Position numbers and translations under genes: made by a program. DNA of 64,000 nt from Marsupella aquatica (lineage: Eukaryota; Marchantiophyta), in assembly GCA_973895155.1 (NCBI GenBank), contig OZ316898.1, forward strand, positions 20,336,001 to 20,400,000, read 5' to 3'. Of this stretch, positions 46,627-60,281 are shown piece by piece. How positions within the stretch are numbered: the first letter of the stretch is position 1; the number at the start of each line of letters is the position of its first letter. The notes below the pieces were generated by a model. That model saw only the letters and a program-made list of their open reading frames with translations. It made no database searches and was not told where the DNA came from.

Positions 46627-49104
46627 CACTTGTCAACAGGATCGTAGACACTTCTTGAATTTTTCCTTTGTACAAGGTTATGAGGCATTAACCCTGGGTG
46701 AAGACCCTTAGGCCAGCTGGCCTGGGTATATGAAATTTGAATGAGAAATATAATAAAATGCAAGTGACATACAATAGAGGATAAACCTTTTTCTATGTAA
46801 AACTGAACTGAATGTTATGTAAAAATTCATTCAGGCCTTGAGCTCCGTAACTCATGTCCACTTGGGGATATAGCCCATTACCCCCTCTTGGAGAACCACC
46901 CAAAGCCTTTTCTTCCTCTTCTCCTCTTGGGTGCTGTTGACCATGAATAACTTGGGAGGCATAATTTTTTGTGAGCTCTTTGCAGCGTTCAAATCTGTCT
47001 CCTTGGAAACCCAAACTCCAAACACTAACCCAAAGTGTAGAAGCAAGGGATCTCTTTGGAATAAACATCTAGAACCTACCACCCTCATTGATATGTTAGT
47101 CTGGAATTTCATTCTCAAGAGCTGATAACATCAACTTTTGTGGCGGTGTTTGATCCCTGACTCCGTTATATTGTGGGGGGATTCACCCTATATAGAGGGA
47201 GTTACAGGCCATGGTCCCCTAAGAGGAGATGGGTTACCATGCATAAACCTGATGAACTATAGTTGGGAAGACTGCCTGGGATGACTCACAACCCTGATCC
47301 TCACCATTAACACAGATTCACTGAATTAGGTGGCCAGGCTGCACAGGAGTTATGGCCATTAACCACCTACTATAATATACATTCCAGTCAAATTTTTGGT
47401 CTTGTGCTACCAAAACTAAAAGGAGAAAACAAAATCCAGCCCTCAAATGCATTCTAGAGATGAGAATGCTATATGGTGAATGCTATATGGTGAATCCACC
47501 TTTCATATTTTGTCTCATTCAAATTTTGTGTCAAGTATAATGAGCTTAGTGTATTTTTAATGAATTTGGCTCCCCTCATCAAGGTTTAATCTTTCCTTTT
47601 CAATCACTCCTTAGTCAATTCTCTTTTTTCTCATGAGTGTAAGAAATGATTTTGAACAATGTGCACATCTGGTGTACTAAGTTCCTCTCATGGTTTATTT
47701 TGCAAAATTTATGGTTTTAATTATGTTGAATGTCATTACCTAGAAGCAAGTGAAAATCTGTACTGTATGTGCACAACTCAACTCTTTAGTACCTTTGTAC
47801 TTTCTTTGTCATAATGTGATTTTATGTGCATATACTTTACATGTACCTACTTAACTGAATTACACATCACTACAAGACAACAACAAAAAAGACATGTTCC
47901 AGGATAAACATGCTATATAGAGATTTTTTGTCACTCTCAAATTGTGGGTAGGGTGCCCAGGGAGGGTCTATTATCTTGAAGTGGCCCATGTACAATAGGC
48001 TAATGGGGATAAGTGATATGTGTACAGATTATCAAGAACTATAATACAAGGTCCCGCTCTTTTATAGAGTGGTCGTCATTTGAATTTGCAGGGCCCAAAA
48101 AAGTAAACAATCTAACCAAGAGAAGGAATAGACTACAAATTAATTACATTTAGTGTGAAGGGAAAAGGTGACACCCTTTTCCAAGCAAGAACAGTTGGTT
48201 GTCAATACACGAGAGTCCTTTTAGTACCATCCATGCATAGTAAGCCATCCATGCATAAAATGTTACTTCCTCTATCATTTTTTACCACTATAATATCCTA
48301 TCCCTATGAAAACAGTGTGAACCAATTTTGACCTTTTATCATACACGAGCCCTATGCCCGTGCGTTGCACAGTGCAATGAGGGCCGGCCCATAGGGAGTC
48401 GGGCCGGGGGCCGGGGGCGAGAGGCAGGGTTGAGCACATCAGGACCAAGGGGAGGGCGAGAAAGGGCATCAAAGGTGAGGCATCGTGAGGGCCGGCGAGG
48501 CATCGCGAGCATTGATGCCAGTATACGTATATCGCGAGGGGGTCCATAATGAAGGCACGGACGGGGCAAGCCTCGCCAAAGAGGACAAGTGCTAATCAGA
48601 CGGATACAATAATCCTCTAAAATATCTAACGGCAAGTTTTGATTCCCGTTGATTCTGGATTTCATACCGGGACTAAGGAGGGGATTTCATATTAACGGGA
48701 CGAAGGAGGCAGGATCACTTATTATAGTTGTAGATTGTTTTTTAACACCATCACATCTCTCCATATACCCCATCTAAAATAATTATCTGTCCAAGATGCC
48801 CTTTAGCTTACCCACAACTGCCCAAGATGAAGAACTTAATTAAGAAAATAATTCAATTGATTCATATATAAATTTAAATTGGAAATTTTGGAAAAAAAAT
48901 TGAGAATTTTGAAATACTTTGAATGTAAAAATTTAGAGTTAATAATGATATTTTTTCCAGTCACTCAATTGTGACTCTATGATGTGGTGGCCGTTATCTT
49001 GCATCTCAAATTTCTATGTGAAATGGATGGGTTATTGAACACGACCACAAAAGTATATGGCGGGGATCACACAAATCATGTCTTGGTTGTAAAGCTTATA
49101 ATTT

Positions 49105-49245
49105 CAAGTCTTGTCTTGACATCTTTTCTCACATTGACATGTTTTTGTAATCTTCTCATATTTATCTCTCCACAACATCTTTTCCTTGACTTGTCATCTT
49201 TTTCTCACCTCACCATCTTTTCTCACATTGACATCTTTATTTTAA
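49105..49245. repeat. Minisatellite, same family as at 3340
   Basis: Several units of GACATCTTTTCTCACATTGA-type sequence run in the same orientation as the 3340 array. Confidence 0.7.
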
Positions 49246-50354
49246 GTTGCAGAACTTGACTACCATAACACTTAGCTTCAGCGTCGCTGACTCCAACGCC
49301 GAGCTCCCCTATGGTCCAGGACTGGAATGGCCATCTAGGGAGGACTTAGCATGGGGAAACTTGTGGGCAATGGGATGTGGCACTGCCAAAGGCAAGACGC
49401 TAAGCTGGGGACACACATTAAGGACTTAGATTAGCTGAGAGTTGGTCGGGTCAAGGGGAAAGGGCCAGGCTCAAGGTCAACCGTCCGGAACCTGGATGGA
49501 CTTTGACTTCTGAGGGCTTGAGTGAGAGCTCATCTTGGGCCCAAGGCAAATGGAGTTTACTCCATGGGCAACAGACGCTTGGGGCACAAGTTACGGCCCG
49601 ATCCGGGTTTGGCCGATCGGGGGGCCCAGGCAACGATACGGGTGCCATGGGTTCTTGAGGTTTGCGGGGGCTAGCTCGCCTATTTGCCACATCCTGCCAA
49701 AACGGTAGCAAAGTCGCGTTCAGTTTCCCAAGGGAGCTTGTGTTGGGGAGGCAAGGCTAAGTAGACATGGAGGTTGAGTTTCAAGTGCACTTGGCCCCTA
49801 GACCATCAGTGGAACGAGAACCGGGAATTGGTTGCTAGAGTCGGGGCCATTCTGGTCCCGGCGTGCTGAGACAAGCTTTAGGACAAGCTACGCTACTTGG
49901 GCCATGAGCATGTCCTAGGGGCAGGGCGGTCAATTGGTGATGGATAGGTACGAGGGAGAACCTGGGCTGCACCCAAGGAAGGAGTTGTTCTGGACGAATA
50001 GTGGGTGTCGGTGCTGGTTCCGGTTATGGCATCGGGAGGACCTATCACTAACCTACTTACCTATGTCTGCTGAGCTTGAGTTACGATGCTAGACTTGGGG
50101 GGTCTAGATCCTTAAGGGTTATTTACCGGAGTGCTTGGTTGCTGGTGTAGACAATGAGGACAGTTGAGCTATGGTTGTGTTAGAGAGCAAGCGTGGCTTT
50201 GTATTGGAGGGGTCGTAGGAGGTGTTGAGGGCACCAAGTTGCTTGCTCGAAGATCGAGTTTCGTGGAGGTGTTCGAGCACCAAGGGCACTTAGGCGTGGG
50301 CATTGGGATTGGTGAGGGCACTGGGTGGCTAGGTCCACCACTTTTTACCGTGAT

Positions 50355-50740
50355 ATATTATTCTCACTCGGCATTTTCTCTCACCCTTGACATTTTTTCT
50401 CTCCTCGACAATTTTTGTCACCTTGACATCTTTTCTCACCTTGACATCGTTAATTTTTTTCATCTTGCCATCTTTTTTTCACTTTGACATCTTTATCTCA
50501 CAACGACATCATTCCTTAACCCTCAACATCTTTTCCTCATCTTTACATGTTTTTCTCACCTCACCATCTTTTCCCTCCTTGCTTATTTTTCTCACCTTGA
50601 CCCCTTTTCATCACCTCGGTAATTTTTCTCTCTTCAACATCTTTTTTCATCTTGACATTTTTTTCTCACCTCGACATATTTGCTCACCTCAACATATTTT
50701 GTGCAACAAAGAGGTATTGGGCTAGTTTCATATAATAATG
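50355..50740. repeat. Minisatellite with conserved tail, same family as at 3340
   Basis: About 340 bases of CATCTTTTCTCACCTTGA-like units end in TTTTGTGCAACAAAGAGG and then TGGGCTAGT. This tail corresponds to the one after the 3340 array. Confidence 0.8.
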
Positions 50741-51251
50741 AGTCAATGTATCAAAGTATGATATACATGTGGTGCACCTGTATATACCTTATTGCATAGG
50801 AAGCATAAATAGAAAGCATGGGTGGGAGGTTTATGATGTGAAGAAGATGTGAATTCTGATTCATTTATGTTTATTTTAAAAACCAAATTACTTACTATGC
50901 TTTCGTCTTTTTTTTTAATAATGTTGGAGAGATGGGTGTGGTATTGTTTTTTTTCATTTGGGACTGGGTCAAATTCATGGGGCCAATTTTAATACTTGCC
51001 CACTTCCTCTCACCTTTCTTATTTTCCTGAGGTGAGATGTACTTTACTTTTTTCCATTTGTGAGTGCAGGTGAATTGTTGTGGGGTGGTGATTCAACCTT
51101 GCACAATGTTTTTTATTCCCTCATTTAAAGTTTACTTAATATATTTGTTTCCTCTTTTATTTTCTTTGCATCACCTAGCAGACTCTTTGTTTGGATGGAG
51201 TTTTCTTTTTGACTCCAACATAATTTTTTCCCTCGTCATGGGATTAATTTT

Positions 51252-51387
51252 CAACCCATTGGCACTGGACACTTTTTTGCCCACAATCTTTTGCATTGAC
51301 CTAAACATTTCACATAGACAACCCATTGGCACTGGACACTTTTTTGCCCACAATCTTTTGCATTGACCTAAACATTTCACATAGACA
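51252..51387. repeat. 67-bp tandem duplication, essentially identical copies
   Basis: CAACCCATTGGCACTGGAC begins copies at 51252 and 51319, and I see no difference across the unit. This is the freshest duplication in the right half apart from the array at 62945. Confidence 0.9.
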
Positions 51388-51904
51388 GTACCTCATACAC
51401 AATTTAAGTGGTTGTTTTCTTTCCTTGAGAACAAAAGGACTGTGGGGAAAAGGAAATAAGTCTGCTTGTTTGTCTGCATCCAGTGCTCACTTGCCTTCCC
51501 TTGCACCTCCCCCACTACCTTCCTCATGTGGGGAGGGGGAAGAGAGAAGGTAGAGGGAAAGGAGGAAAAAAGTGTTGTACAAGACTACTTGGATCGCTCA
51601 GCTGCTGTTGCCCGCCTCACACAATCTTGCACTTCCCTATGCCCTTGCATTCTCAAATAACATCACTTTCACAACAACAATATCAACCAAACTAATGACT
51701 GTCACACCAACAACCATACACCAAGGCAACATTACACTTCCACACCTCACAACAAGATGACTACATAGGTGATAAGGACAGTAACACTTTCATAACTACA
51801 ACCTACCTTCACAGCCATGATAGAGTTGCAATGACAACTCAACCACAAGCACAACACAATTGCATTGGTAATTGTGCAATTCATAAGCATAGGGCTCAAA
51901 AGAT

Positions 51905-52085
51905 CACCTTGCCTTCACAACAGTTATTTTCCTCAATGATTTTCTTTACTACATCTTTTCCACAAGGACATCTCCACAACAGTTGTTTTCCTCAATGATT
52001 CTCTTTATTGTATCTTTTCCACAAGGACATCATTCACACCACATCTTTTGTGCAACACAATATTGAGCTAGTTTTCAATGAGAAT
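51905..52085. repeat. About 62-bp tandem duplication ending in the minisatellite tail
   Basis: ACAACAGTTxTTTTCCTCAATGATT appears at about 51916 and 51974, each followed by CATCTTTTCCACAAGGACATC or a close variant (the first reads TACATC, the second TGTATC). After CACCACATC the sequence continues as TTTTGTGCAACACAATATT and GAGCTAGT, the same tail as at 3910 and 50700. Confidence 0.75.
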
Positions 52086-53109
52086 ACAAAGGGATTCACA
52101 AGGAGAAGTGTCCCATATGTTATTCCGGCGGAGTGTACCTATGACTTGCAGAACAAGGATATTGTTCAGTGTTTTCACATTTAGCAAGAGGCACTTGCAA
52201 GGTATTAATTCAGGAATGGAACTGGGAAGTGATGCATGCTTTGGTCTCTTCTATTGTACACAACACATCTCAAATTGGTACTTGCGCTCCCACCTCCTCC
52301 TGAAAGCCACCTGCTCCTTGAACGGTCATTTACATTGTTTCTATCAATGCCTGCCAGTAAAATCCAAAGTTCATGCTTGTCTCATCTGACATGTACTAAG
52401 ATAGACACATTAAATCCAGCCTTTATGGTTTTGAAGTAACACAAACGTACTACAACTACAGAAGTGTCCAATCCGTTTAAACCAGAAGATTTCAATCGAG
52501 GGCAAAGCACCGTTGCAATTTTGGTTTTCTCTATAGGGCATCCTCGTGCTAACTTCCACCTTCACAAAAACGCTGATGTACTGTTGAAGCAAGAACTCAA
52601 TGCAGATGTGTCGGATATCTGGAACTAATAATGGTCTACGAAATTGTGCTCGGGAAAATTGTTGCCACCGCAGGCAACAATGAAAGGACTTATTAGATGA
52701 ATGAGAATTTGCTCCGGAATCTCTTAGACTCCCACAAAATTGGTAAGCGTTCACGTGCTGCTATTATGGCACAGCAAAAGGTCCTCCTACGCTTATTTCA
52801 CTACCATGTATATATGAGAGGCGTACGTAGAATTCACCTGTCAAAAGCCACCATTAAATGGTCCCGATCTTAAGACTCACAGAACAGCAGAGCCAAGATG
52901 AAGCGCAGCAAGCATTTAGTTAGAGCCAAATGTACCGCGGGGTTTGAGCTGGCACACTAGCCATGCACCTGAGGGGGTATTGTTGAACTATATATGTACG
53001 ATGCAAAGTGGGACCTGTGCCCTGGTATAGAACATCAAATGGCCGAGGTCTGCTAGGCAAGGCTTTGTCTAAAAGCTTGCTGTCATCAAACTCTGTTCGT
53101 AAATTCAAT

Positions 53110-56100
53110 TCATTTATGATCTCCAAGACGGATGATGCCCCAGACATCAAGGGCACCTGGGGGAACAGCATTGTCAACAGCTGCTCGCACGGCTGCCTTG
53201 GCCACTGCAGTCACCTTCACTGGCGGAATAAGGAGGGGGCCTACCACAGGAAGTTGAGTAGCTGGCTTTATATTTCGAAACAACTGCACCCAAAGACCTC
53301 TCCCAAAGTTAGTTCATCAAGCTCAACTTTCAACTCCTAGATCAAACCAATCCTTACCTTGTACCAAGTTAACAGAGACTGAAAACTTGAATAAAACCGA
53401 CTGCAGAGACAACATATGCCTCGGTAGCGCATCCAAGACCTTTCATTTACATCAGACCATCGTTTTGTTCGAAGAAGGAAAATACGTACCATCTCAAGAG
53501 GGGCACCGACCACACTCAAAGGAACGTTCATATTGCCCACCCGACGTGTACCGTGGATGAATCCTGGCCTTAGAATTACACCTGCAAAACCCCCACCAAA
53601 AGCCACCTCAGGATGCTTCTGAATTCCAAGTTTCTGTCCACGAGCTCCACTTCAAATATGAGGGACGAAGACATGATGATATGGCCAGTTGGCAGTACTT
53701 GATATGGAAACATTAGCCGTGCTTTGATTCCACAGTGAAAGAACTTAACCACTTGACCAGGAAAGAGGCTAGGATAATTTGCCAAACTACAAGGCAAGAG
53801 ATGGGAGCATTCCAAAGACGTCAAGAAATGCTTACCTCCATAGGGAAACTTAGACCTCAACGCCTCTTCTGCAGCTTTCTGCGAATTTCATCCAGAAAAG
53901 CATCAAACAGTTGTCCAAATAGACTATTCCCAAAAAGAATGACCCTGTAACCCACTGAAAGGCGACGAATGCCGTTCCATACTTATAGAAATGACCACGC
54001 GTGTTGACTCATTTCTTTGCCATTATCCAAATTCTTTCAGAAGCTCACCTTCCCTTGATAGTAACCCTTCAGCACAAATGGCAGGTTAAAATCAGCAGCG
54101 GATATGAACACAAATCGCTCCACACCTGTTGAAGAAAACAGCAAATATTCATTGACCGAGACAATTTTTTGTGTAAGCATGGATCCCCAGAGTCGGACCC
54201 TAAATTCACTAGAATTCTGACTACAAATTTCCAGTGTGGTAAGCAGAACAATACTGTGGACTCAAGGGGAGAAATAAATTGCGCATTACAAAGAAAGGAT
54301 CTTCCCACCTGCCTCAGCAGAAGCATTTATAGCAGAGATATTTGCATCACCATTGATTTTTAACATTTGAGTGTTTGATCCGAATCCTCCAATACAAGAG
54401 ATCTGGGCGACAGGAAACCGCCAAATTTGTTACTGGTTTCAACCTTACCAACCAGTGCATCCCTTATGCACAACAGAGAGTCATCGTCATAATCGAATAA
54501 TTACTCGAGCATTCACGAGCAGGTTGGGTTTAAATGAGGCAAATACCACTGCAGTGACTTCTTTCAAGTGGTCCTTCCACTTCTCCGTATCGAACACGCT
54601 CCCTGCAAACGAACCCATTCAATCTCCCGCGTGAGGTACAGCGACGATTGTCGAATACAAACTTCAAGAGAGTATGCTACCAGTAACAAAGGAGGATGGA
54701 TGTACGAACCAACTAAATATCTAGCATCAAAGATAGAAGAATCCGTGCGTCATATGGAATTAATTTTCATTACAAAGTTAGTACGTGGGAACGTGCAAGT
54801 GATACGAACCTCGAATCCAGTCTACATCCTGAACCCATGGCTCGTGCACAGATGGCTTCCCAGACCTGAAGATCGTTCCGATAAAAATCAAGGTCGTGAG
54901 AATTTCTACACGTAGAATCAAAGCAATGCAAAGGTCTTATACAAAGTCAGTGCTCGCACTGCCGTGGAGTTGGCTGTGAGAATGGAACATCTCAGACCTC
55001 TAGGCATTGACATCAACGCAAGCAAACAACATACGCACACCGGGATAATGGACTCGGCAGAAAATGAGTCGACAAGAGAACATCTCAAATTCTCTTCCTA
55101 CTCTGACCGACCGATACAGTCCACAAAACTAGCCAAGATTTATGATTATAAACGAAGAAGGTAAGGAAGTCTTGTACCTGTTGAGACTAAGAACTGGCAG
55201 ACCAAATTCTAAAGCTTCCTTGCAAACATGTGAGCCGACGAATCCATTTCCTCCCAAGACAAGGAGCTGGATTACAGCCATTTCGTGACGTCAGACATGT
55301 TGAAGTAACACCAACTTAACTTTAAGCTGCCACAACTCGTTCCCTCTGATTGGAAATGCGGCATTCCATATCTAACAACGTCTAAGAGTAACGTAGAGAA
55401 TTAAACTCGTCCCCTACTCAGTAATGGAAAGAAACAGTCGACATTCTTATCTCCTGAACACTATTTTCACCTTTGTTCGGTCGGTAGGAGTCGGCATGCC
55501 TATAGGTTCAGCTTCAATTGTCTTTTCTGCTGCAACTCCTATGGGCTGTTGATCCTGCAGGGTGGCCGAGAATGTTGATATCGGCTTCCTGGAAATTTCC
55601 TTCGAGGCAATCAACGGCCTGTCCAAATATCAACATAGTGTTAGTCATTCTTCTTTTGCCGTGTAGGAGATATACTGCAAAGCAAGTGCTTTTGCAATTG
55701 CCGGAAAGTCACCATGCTGACGGTCTTTGAGCAAACATAGCTTTTGGGTAAGATCCCGCAGGCTAACATCCTGAGGATGTGTAATATGGTGAACGTGTTC
55801 TATACACACCTCCCGATCATTCCTCCTACAAATTTTTATTAAGACTTTTAGCTGAGCTCCCTCATAACTAACGAAGGAGGTATTACCCAATATTCTGGAA
55901 ATTCTATTCCACCGTACGTGCCAAGAACCATGATAAGTAAAAGTGTTCATCAAAGAACATATAACAATTATGCCACGAATGAAAAAATAAAGAATCACAA
56001 ATTTGCTGAACTCGAAGAAACCATCTGCCCATAATAAGCTGGGTCTGCCATTATCTCAGGGTACCTTTCATTGAGTACTATTAGAGATCTTGAGAATACA

Positions 56101-56915
56101 AAGAGCTGCTGTACGAGAAGAATTGCTCGCTCCCTAGGTATCCATCCATTTGTCCATGGACTCTACTGCAATGTAGATTCTTGAGCATATATCTAAGCCC
56201 TAGGAGATCATTCTACAAGGACAACACCTGAAGTGAACAAACCCACAAACCACCCTGCATGCAAATGGTTTGGGTACTATGTTGAACCGAACTTCTCAGC
56301 GTCTGAGCGAACGTACACACAACACTCCGAAAAATGTCAAACGGGAGCACAGTTCATGATAATGTCCTTCGATGAAAGAAGTCACTTCCTCCCTGCCAGA
56401 CAGGAACTAAACCTAAATTCTTTCTTAGGGTACCTCCACAATGAATTCATTCATTGGGCTTCCTAGACCTGAGGAGTCTCCAAGACACAATCTTAATCAA
56501 CTACTCTCCCTTGAAAATTCCAACCTCTCTTTAACACAGAAAGAGGCATGATCAAGAAGAGGCAAAACTTTTTAAGCGGTTGGTCGACAAGGTGATGGAA
56601 GAGAGAAATTTCGCCGCTCGCAATGAGCTACGCCAAATGTAAAACTGCAAAAATGAAAAGGGGCCTAATGATGCGGATTTCAAACTATGACAAATGAAAG
56701 CAAAACATTGTCTTGTAGGAGAATCAACTGGTCCAAAGCTGAACTACAGAACCGGATTGGCAGGCATTCATTCCAAAGCATTTTGCTTCGGTCGTCCGAG
56801 GAGCAGACGAGTAAGCAGAGAAGAACTTTCGCAAGTCAGAGTCCGGGAACACGAACCAGAGCCGGGAAGCTTGAAAGTGCTGATTCTGTAAGCTCCTCCT
56901 TACTACTGATGCCAT
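53110..56915 (-). CDS. Atypical SDR / NAD(P)-binding Rossmann protein, At5g10730-like, probably mitochondrial
   Basis: Well-supported exons, 5' to 3': 55618-55471, 55266-55178, 54865-54810, 54602-54547, 54402-54309, 54125-54049, 53878-53836, 53581-53490, 53283-53110, all in phase. Motifs in order: LLVLGGNGFVGSHVCKEAL (nucleotide-binding glycine loop), SGKPSVHEPWVQDVDWIRG, ISCIGGFGSNTQMLKINGDA, ERFVFISAADF, a YYQGK motif matching YxxxK, ILRPGFIHGTRRVG, and a C-terminal PPVKVTAVAKAAVRAA. The family is related to NDUFA9-type proteins and plant At5g10730/At5g15910; the substrate is unknown. Exon 1 is uncertain. ATG 56915 opens a presequence-like MASVVRRSLQNQHFQASRLW, and a weak donor near 56855 or 56816 would restore phase, but neither is a good consensus. 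The intron would be about 1.2 kb. Confidence 0.88.
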
Positions 56916-58027
56916 CGCTGGCACTTTAGATTCCCCACCTGGTGGTGCCGCTCAGAATTGCTGGCTGGCTCGCTACCTGGTGGCTCCCTGGTGGCCGATG
57001 TGCCTAATCTACCGTCTGTTCATGGCAGGTCGAGCGAACAGGGGAGGTTTAAGCAATTCAATCATTCACAGAGTTTTCCCTTTTCCAGAGTTGATTAGTG
57101 GAGGGTGGGACAGTTGTGGGTTGCTGCGATATCAAAGAGAGAGATTCGGTCTCTTGTGAGACTGTGAAGGTGAATGAAACACTCCGCTGTGCTTCGCTTT
57201 GCATGCTGGGGAAAGTGCCGGACGCGTCGTTGCTGCCACTGCGGACCGGCGGTCCACTTCGAACGCGTGGCCGCAGCTCTCAGACCCATCGTTGGGTGCA
57301 AACTGGCCACGAGATGCATTTCAACGCAAACTCGCGTTCATGAGGGGTCTCAATTTGTCCATTTTATTAGGGCGTCCCTAAGCTCAGAATTTGATCTACC
57401 TTACCTCCCCTAATTGGTGATGGACACAAAAAGTTATGGATTACAAAAAATCATAGTACACCTTAAACCGCCAGTGTCCATATAAATACCACTAAAGCCA
57501 AGCGTCGGTCAGTCATTCTGTCCAGAGGTGCCCAGCGAAGGCTCGGATCCTGAGTCCCAGCCAGAGCCCGTAGCCCCAGCCAGGCTCTGCAAAACGTGCT
57601 GAGTGTGTCTGCCAAAGAGTGTCGGAGTTACTTTTCTGAGTTACTTTTTTGACTCAGTGGGAATGTTTGCAGAATGCCCCTTAGCTACGCGGGGGCTCGT
57701 TGAGGGGCTTGTGAGTGTGCTAGGCCACACTCACAAGCTGTCATAGCCATGGAGATTCGTCAGTCCGCTGGGCTCCAAAGCTGTTGCCATAGACATGGGG
57801 GTTCGTGCATGTGCTAGGCTCCAAAACCTGCTACCGTTGCCATTGCCGTGTTCTCTGAACTGGAAACCTAACGCAGTCAAAATTGCTGCATCCTTTGGCA
57901 CACTGCCTCCCACCTGCTGTCACACCAATATGAGTGGTAGTATAGGGTATCGGACTATGTAGGTTTGAGGCTTTCATATGTGTGTTATCTAAGTGTTTTA
58001 GGGTTAGTGTATGTTTATGAGAGATAG

Positions 58028-59400
58028 TTATATCTCTTTGTGTTGGCTCAAAGGTCTCATCTTTTGATGTTGAGCCTTTCGAGCACAAACTCTAACGGCT
58101 ATGGTGTGGCTGTCTAGGTTGTGTGTACGTAACGTGGATTCCTTGAGGCGTAAGGTGCGTTTGGCTTGACATAAGTGTGTGATCGCATCGGGCAGGATTG
58201 TGTGTTTGATTGGCATCAATCGCTGTTTGATTGCTCTTGGACATGTGTGAATAGGAATTCCATTTGTACTCCATTCTCTTATGTTTGTGATGTTGATTGT
58301 GACTATGCTTAGATATGTGTGACAAGCGATGTATGTTGTGTAGCGATGTTTATGCGCACGACATTGCTCTTGTACATGAGACATTGTCTGTCAATTATTG
58401 TTGAAGGTGTTCCAATGATTGATCAAATGTTTGTAGATTTGTTTAGAGCCAGCAGTTGTTATCGTTAGGTTCATGCTGACAGTTCTTATCATATTGATCA
58501 CGAATATGTCCAGCGACAATGTATTCTTAATAGCAAGAAAGCGAAAAGGTTATGTTGTTTTTTCTAGTCTCCCAGCTTTGCTATGATCTGGTGTTTGTAC
58601 AAATAACTTGCAAATTACACTCAAGTCTCCTCGTTTTGGTTCATAGTAACGGCTATCTGAAGGTCTTGTACAAGATCAATGTACAAGCCAATATCAATCA
58701 AGATTTTCTCTGACCCTGGAGTGATGCCAAAACCTCTCCATATCCAAAATTGGCTTTGAGTTTGCTTCGAGCAGAGTAATTTGTGTTGAACATGAACAGT
58801 TCGAGCCACCCTTACAAGCACAACATCAGGAGTATCGTCTCCAAGGATCACTTCCTCCTGCACATTGCCCTCTGAAAAACTTGGGCGCAAGTGTATGAAG
58901 GGATGGACAGGGTGTATGTTTTACTTGCCACTGTGTCCTTGGTGTTGGATGAAGCCTAGAATATCTTTACAGTATGGGCATAAAATAGCATGGGCATAAA
59001 ATAGCAACCACTGAAGAAAATCTTGTTGGTGCATGTTGTGCGCATACACATTGCTACACAACATACATCGCTTGTCACATACATCCAACATAGTCACACT
59101 GTCACATCACAAACACAAGAGAATGGAATACAAGTGGAACTCATGTCCACACATGTCCAAAACCCACAATAATCTCAATAGAATCTGAATAACGATCGAC
59201 GCCAACAATACGCGCTCAATCCCGTCCGATCCGATCACACACGTATGTCAAGCCAACGCACCTTGTACTCAAGGAATCCACGCTACATAGAGAGAGCTCT
59301 CAACCACCATAGCCACCACACAAGCTCCCCTCTCCAAGGCTCAACATTGAAAGATAACCTTTCAATGCCTCACAAGAGAGAACTACCCTCTCACACAAAC
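58028..59400. mobile_element. Long inverted duplication (arms of about 350 bp), likely mobile-element derived
   Basis: The left arm, about 58028-58384, and the right arm, about 59020-59400, are diverged reverse complements. For example GTGACAAGCGATGTATGTTG (58319) matches the complement of CAACATACATCGCTTGTCAC (about 59059), and the ACGTGGATTCCTTGAG / GCTTGACAT block is mirrored at about 59240-59290. The 640-base centre has no recognised gene. It could be a fold-back element or two opposed insertions. A third partial copy lies at 59495-59555. Confidence 0.7.
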
Positions 59401-59494
59401 CTAACAGAACCTTATCGGCTCATATAGCACCCATACCAAACATACAGATCTAGATAGTATGATACACTCTAACACTGCCTAGAATGGTGTGACA

Positions 59495-59555
59495 AGTGTC
59501 GTGCGCATACACATTGCCATACAACATACATCGCTTGTCACATACATCCAGACAT
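59495..59555. repeat. Third partial copy of the inverted-duplication arm
   Basis: GTCGTGCGCATACACATTGC followed by a CATACATCGCTTGTCACATA stretch repeats the outer end of the right arm, in the same orientation. Confidence 0.75.
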
Positions 59556-60281
59556 AGTCCCGGTCAGATCCAAAACTTTCACAACTATTGATTTATCTAA
59601 CTAGGATGACACTAGGTAGTTACGTAGTCACGATTGTCTCAAGGTACTCAAATGTGTCAAATGTGAGGTTGACAATGTGAGAAACTGAATTATGTCACTA
59701 GAGTATATAAGGTGGGACCAAATGCCGCTATTGGCCATAATCCCCGCTCTTTTGGTTGCTCTTTTCGGTTCACATAATGCCACCGAACCCAATTTGTGGG
59801 AGAGAATTTGTAGGCTCAAAACAGAAGAGCCCACATGCAAGTTTGCGGGAAGGAATTTGTCGGCTCAAACTATTTGCCCACATGCAAGTTGGCTTTTAAG
59901 GGAGCGTGAGCGAGTGATGCGTTGAGTTTGAGTTGTGGCAGGTAGATTTCAATTGAATTCGCGTCCAAGAAAGGAGTAGTCGCATCGAATTCTTCCTCAT
60001 CGGGATTGAGTGGAAAGGAGGCTGGATCCATGGTCGGTTTGGTGGTCTATGCGATGGTGCTCTGCTGTTGATCTTGTAGGTGTTGTGAACTACTGCAACT
60101 TAGTAGCATCTCTGGATGCGCTCCTTGGCGCCTCCCATGGCTGGCTGGCTGGCTGTGAGTTTGTGTGATAGCTTCTTAGGGTTTGTTCTTGGAGGTGGAC
60201 TCGCAGCATTGGGCATGGGCTAGTGGCTGCTCCCCTACGGCCTGCCATACTTAGTTTTGTAATTGTCCAGAGACCACAAAA

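Larger units (their letters stand above)
45067..53109. other. About 8 kb repeat-rich, gene-free region
   Basis: No exon chain is recognisable on either strand. The first 500 bases should be the VOC gene promoter and include a CTCA/TCAC simple repeat near 45270-45300. The rest carries minisatellites, tandem duplications and a GC-rich stretch of about 48340-48560 with repeated GGCCGG and GGCATCG(C/T)GAG words. A guanine-rich block at 49250-50350 has no coding signal that I can see. It is probably a graveyard of old mobile elements. Confidence 0.55.
56916..60281. other. Repeat-rich intergenic region
   Basis: No exon chain is supported. The first 500 bases should be the promoter of the minus-strand SDR gene. 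At about 57418-57460 lies a copy of the ACACAAAAAGTTATGGA repeat also found near 21850. A large inverted duplication follows and is listed separately. Open frames within it are compositional. Confidence 0.55.

Noticed and set aside
50387-50725. Forward 112-codon frame with the same Phe/Ser/Leu pattern
   Set aside because: It is the same minisatellite family as at 3340; the composition explains it.
55645-55998. Minus-strand 117-codon frame inside the long first intron of the SDR gene
   Set aside because: No recognisable motif, no start in context and no phase-compatible splices to the flanking exons. I kept it out, but transcript data could revive it.
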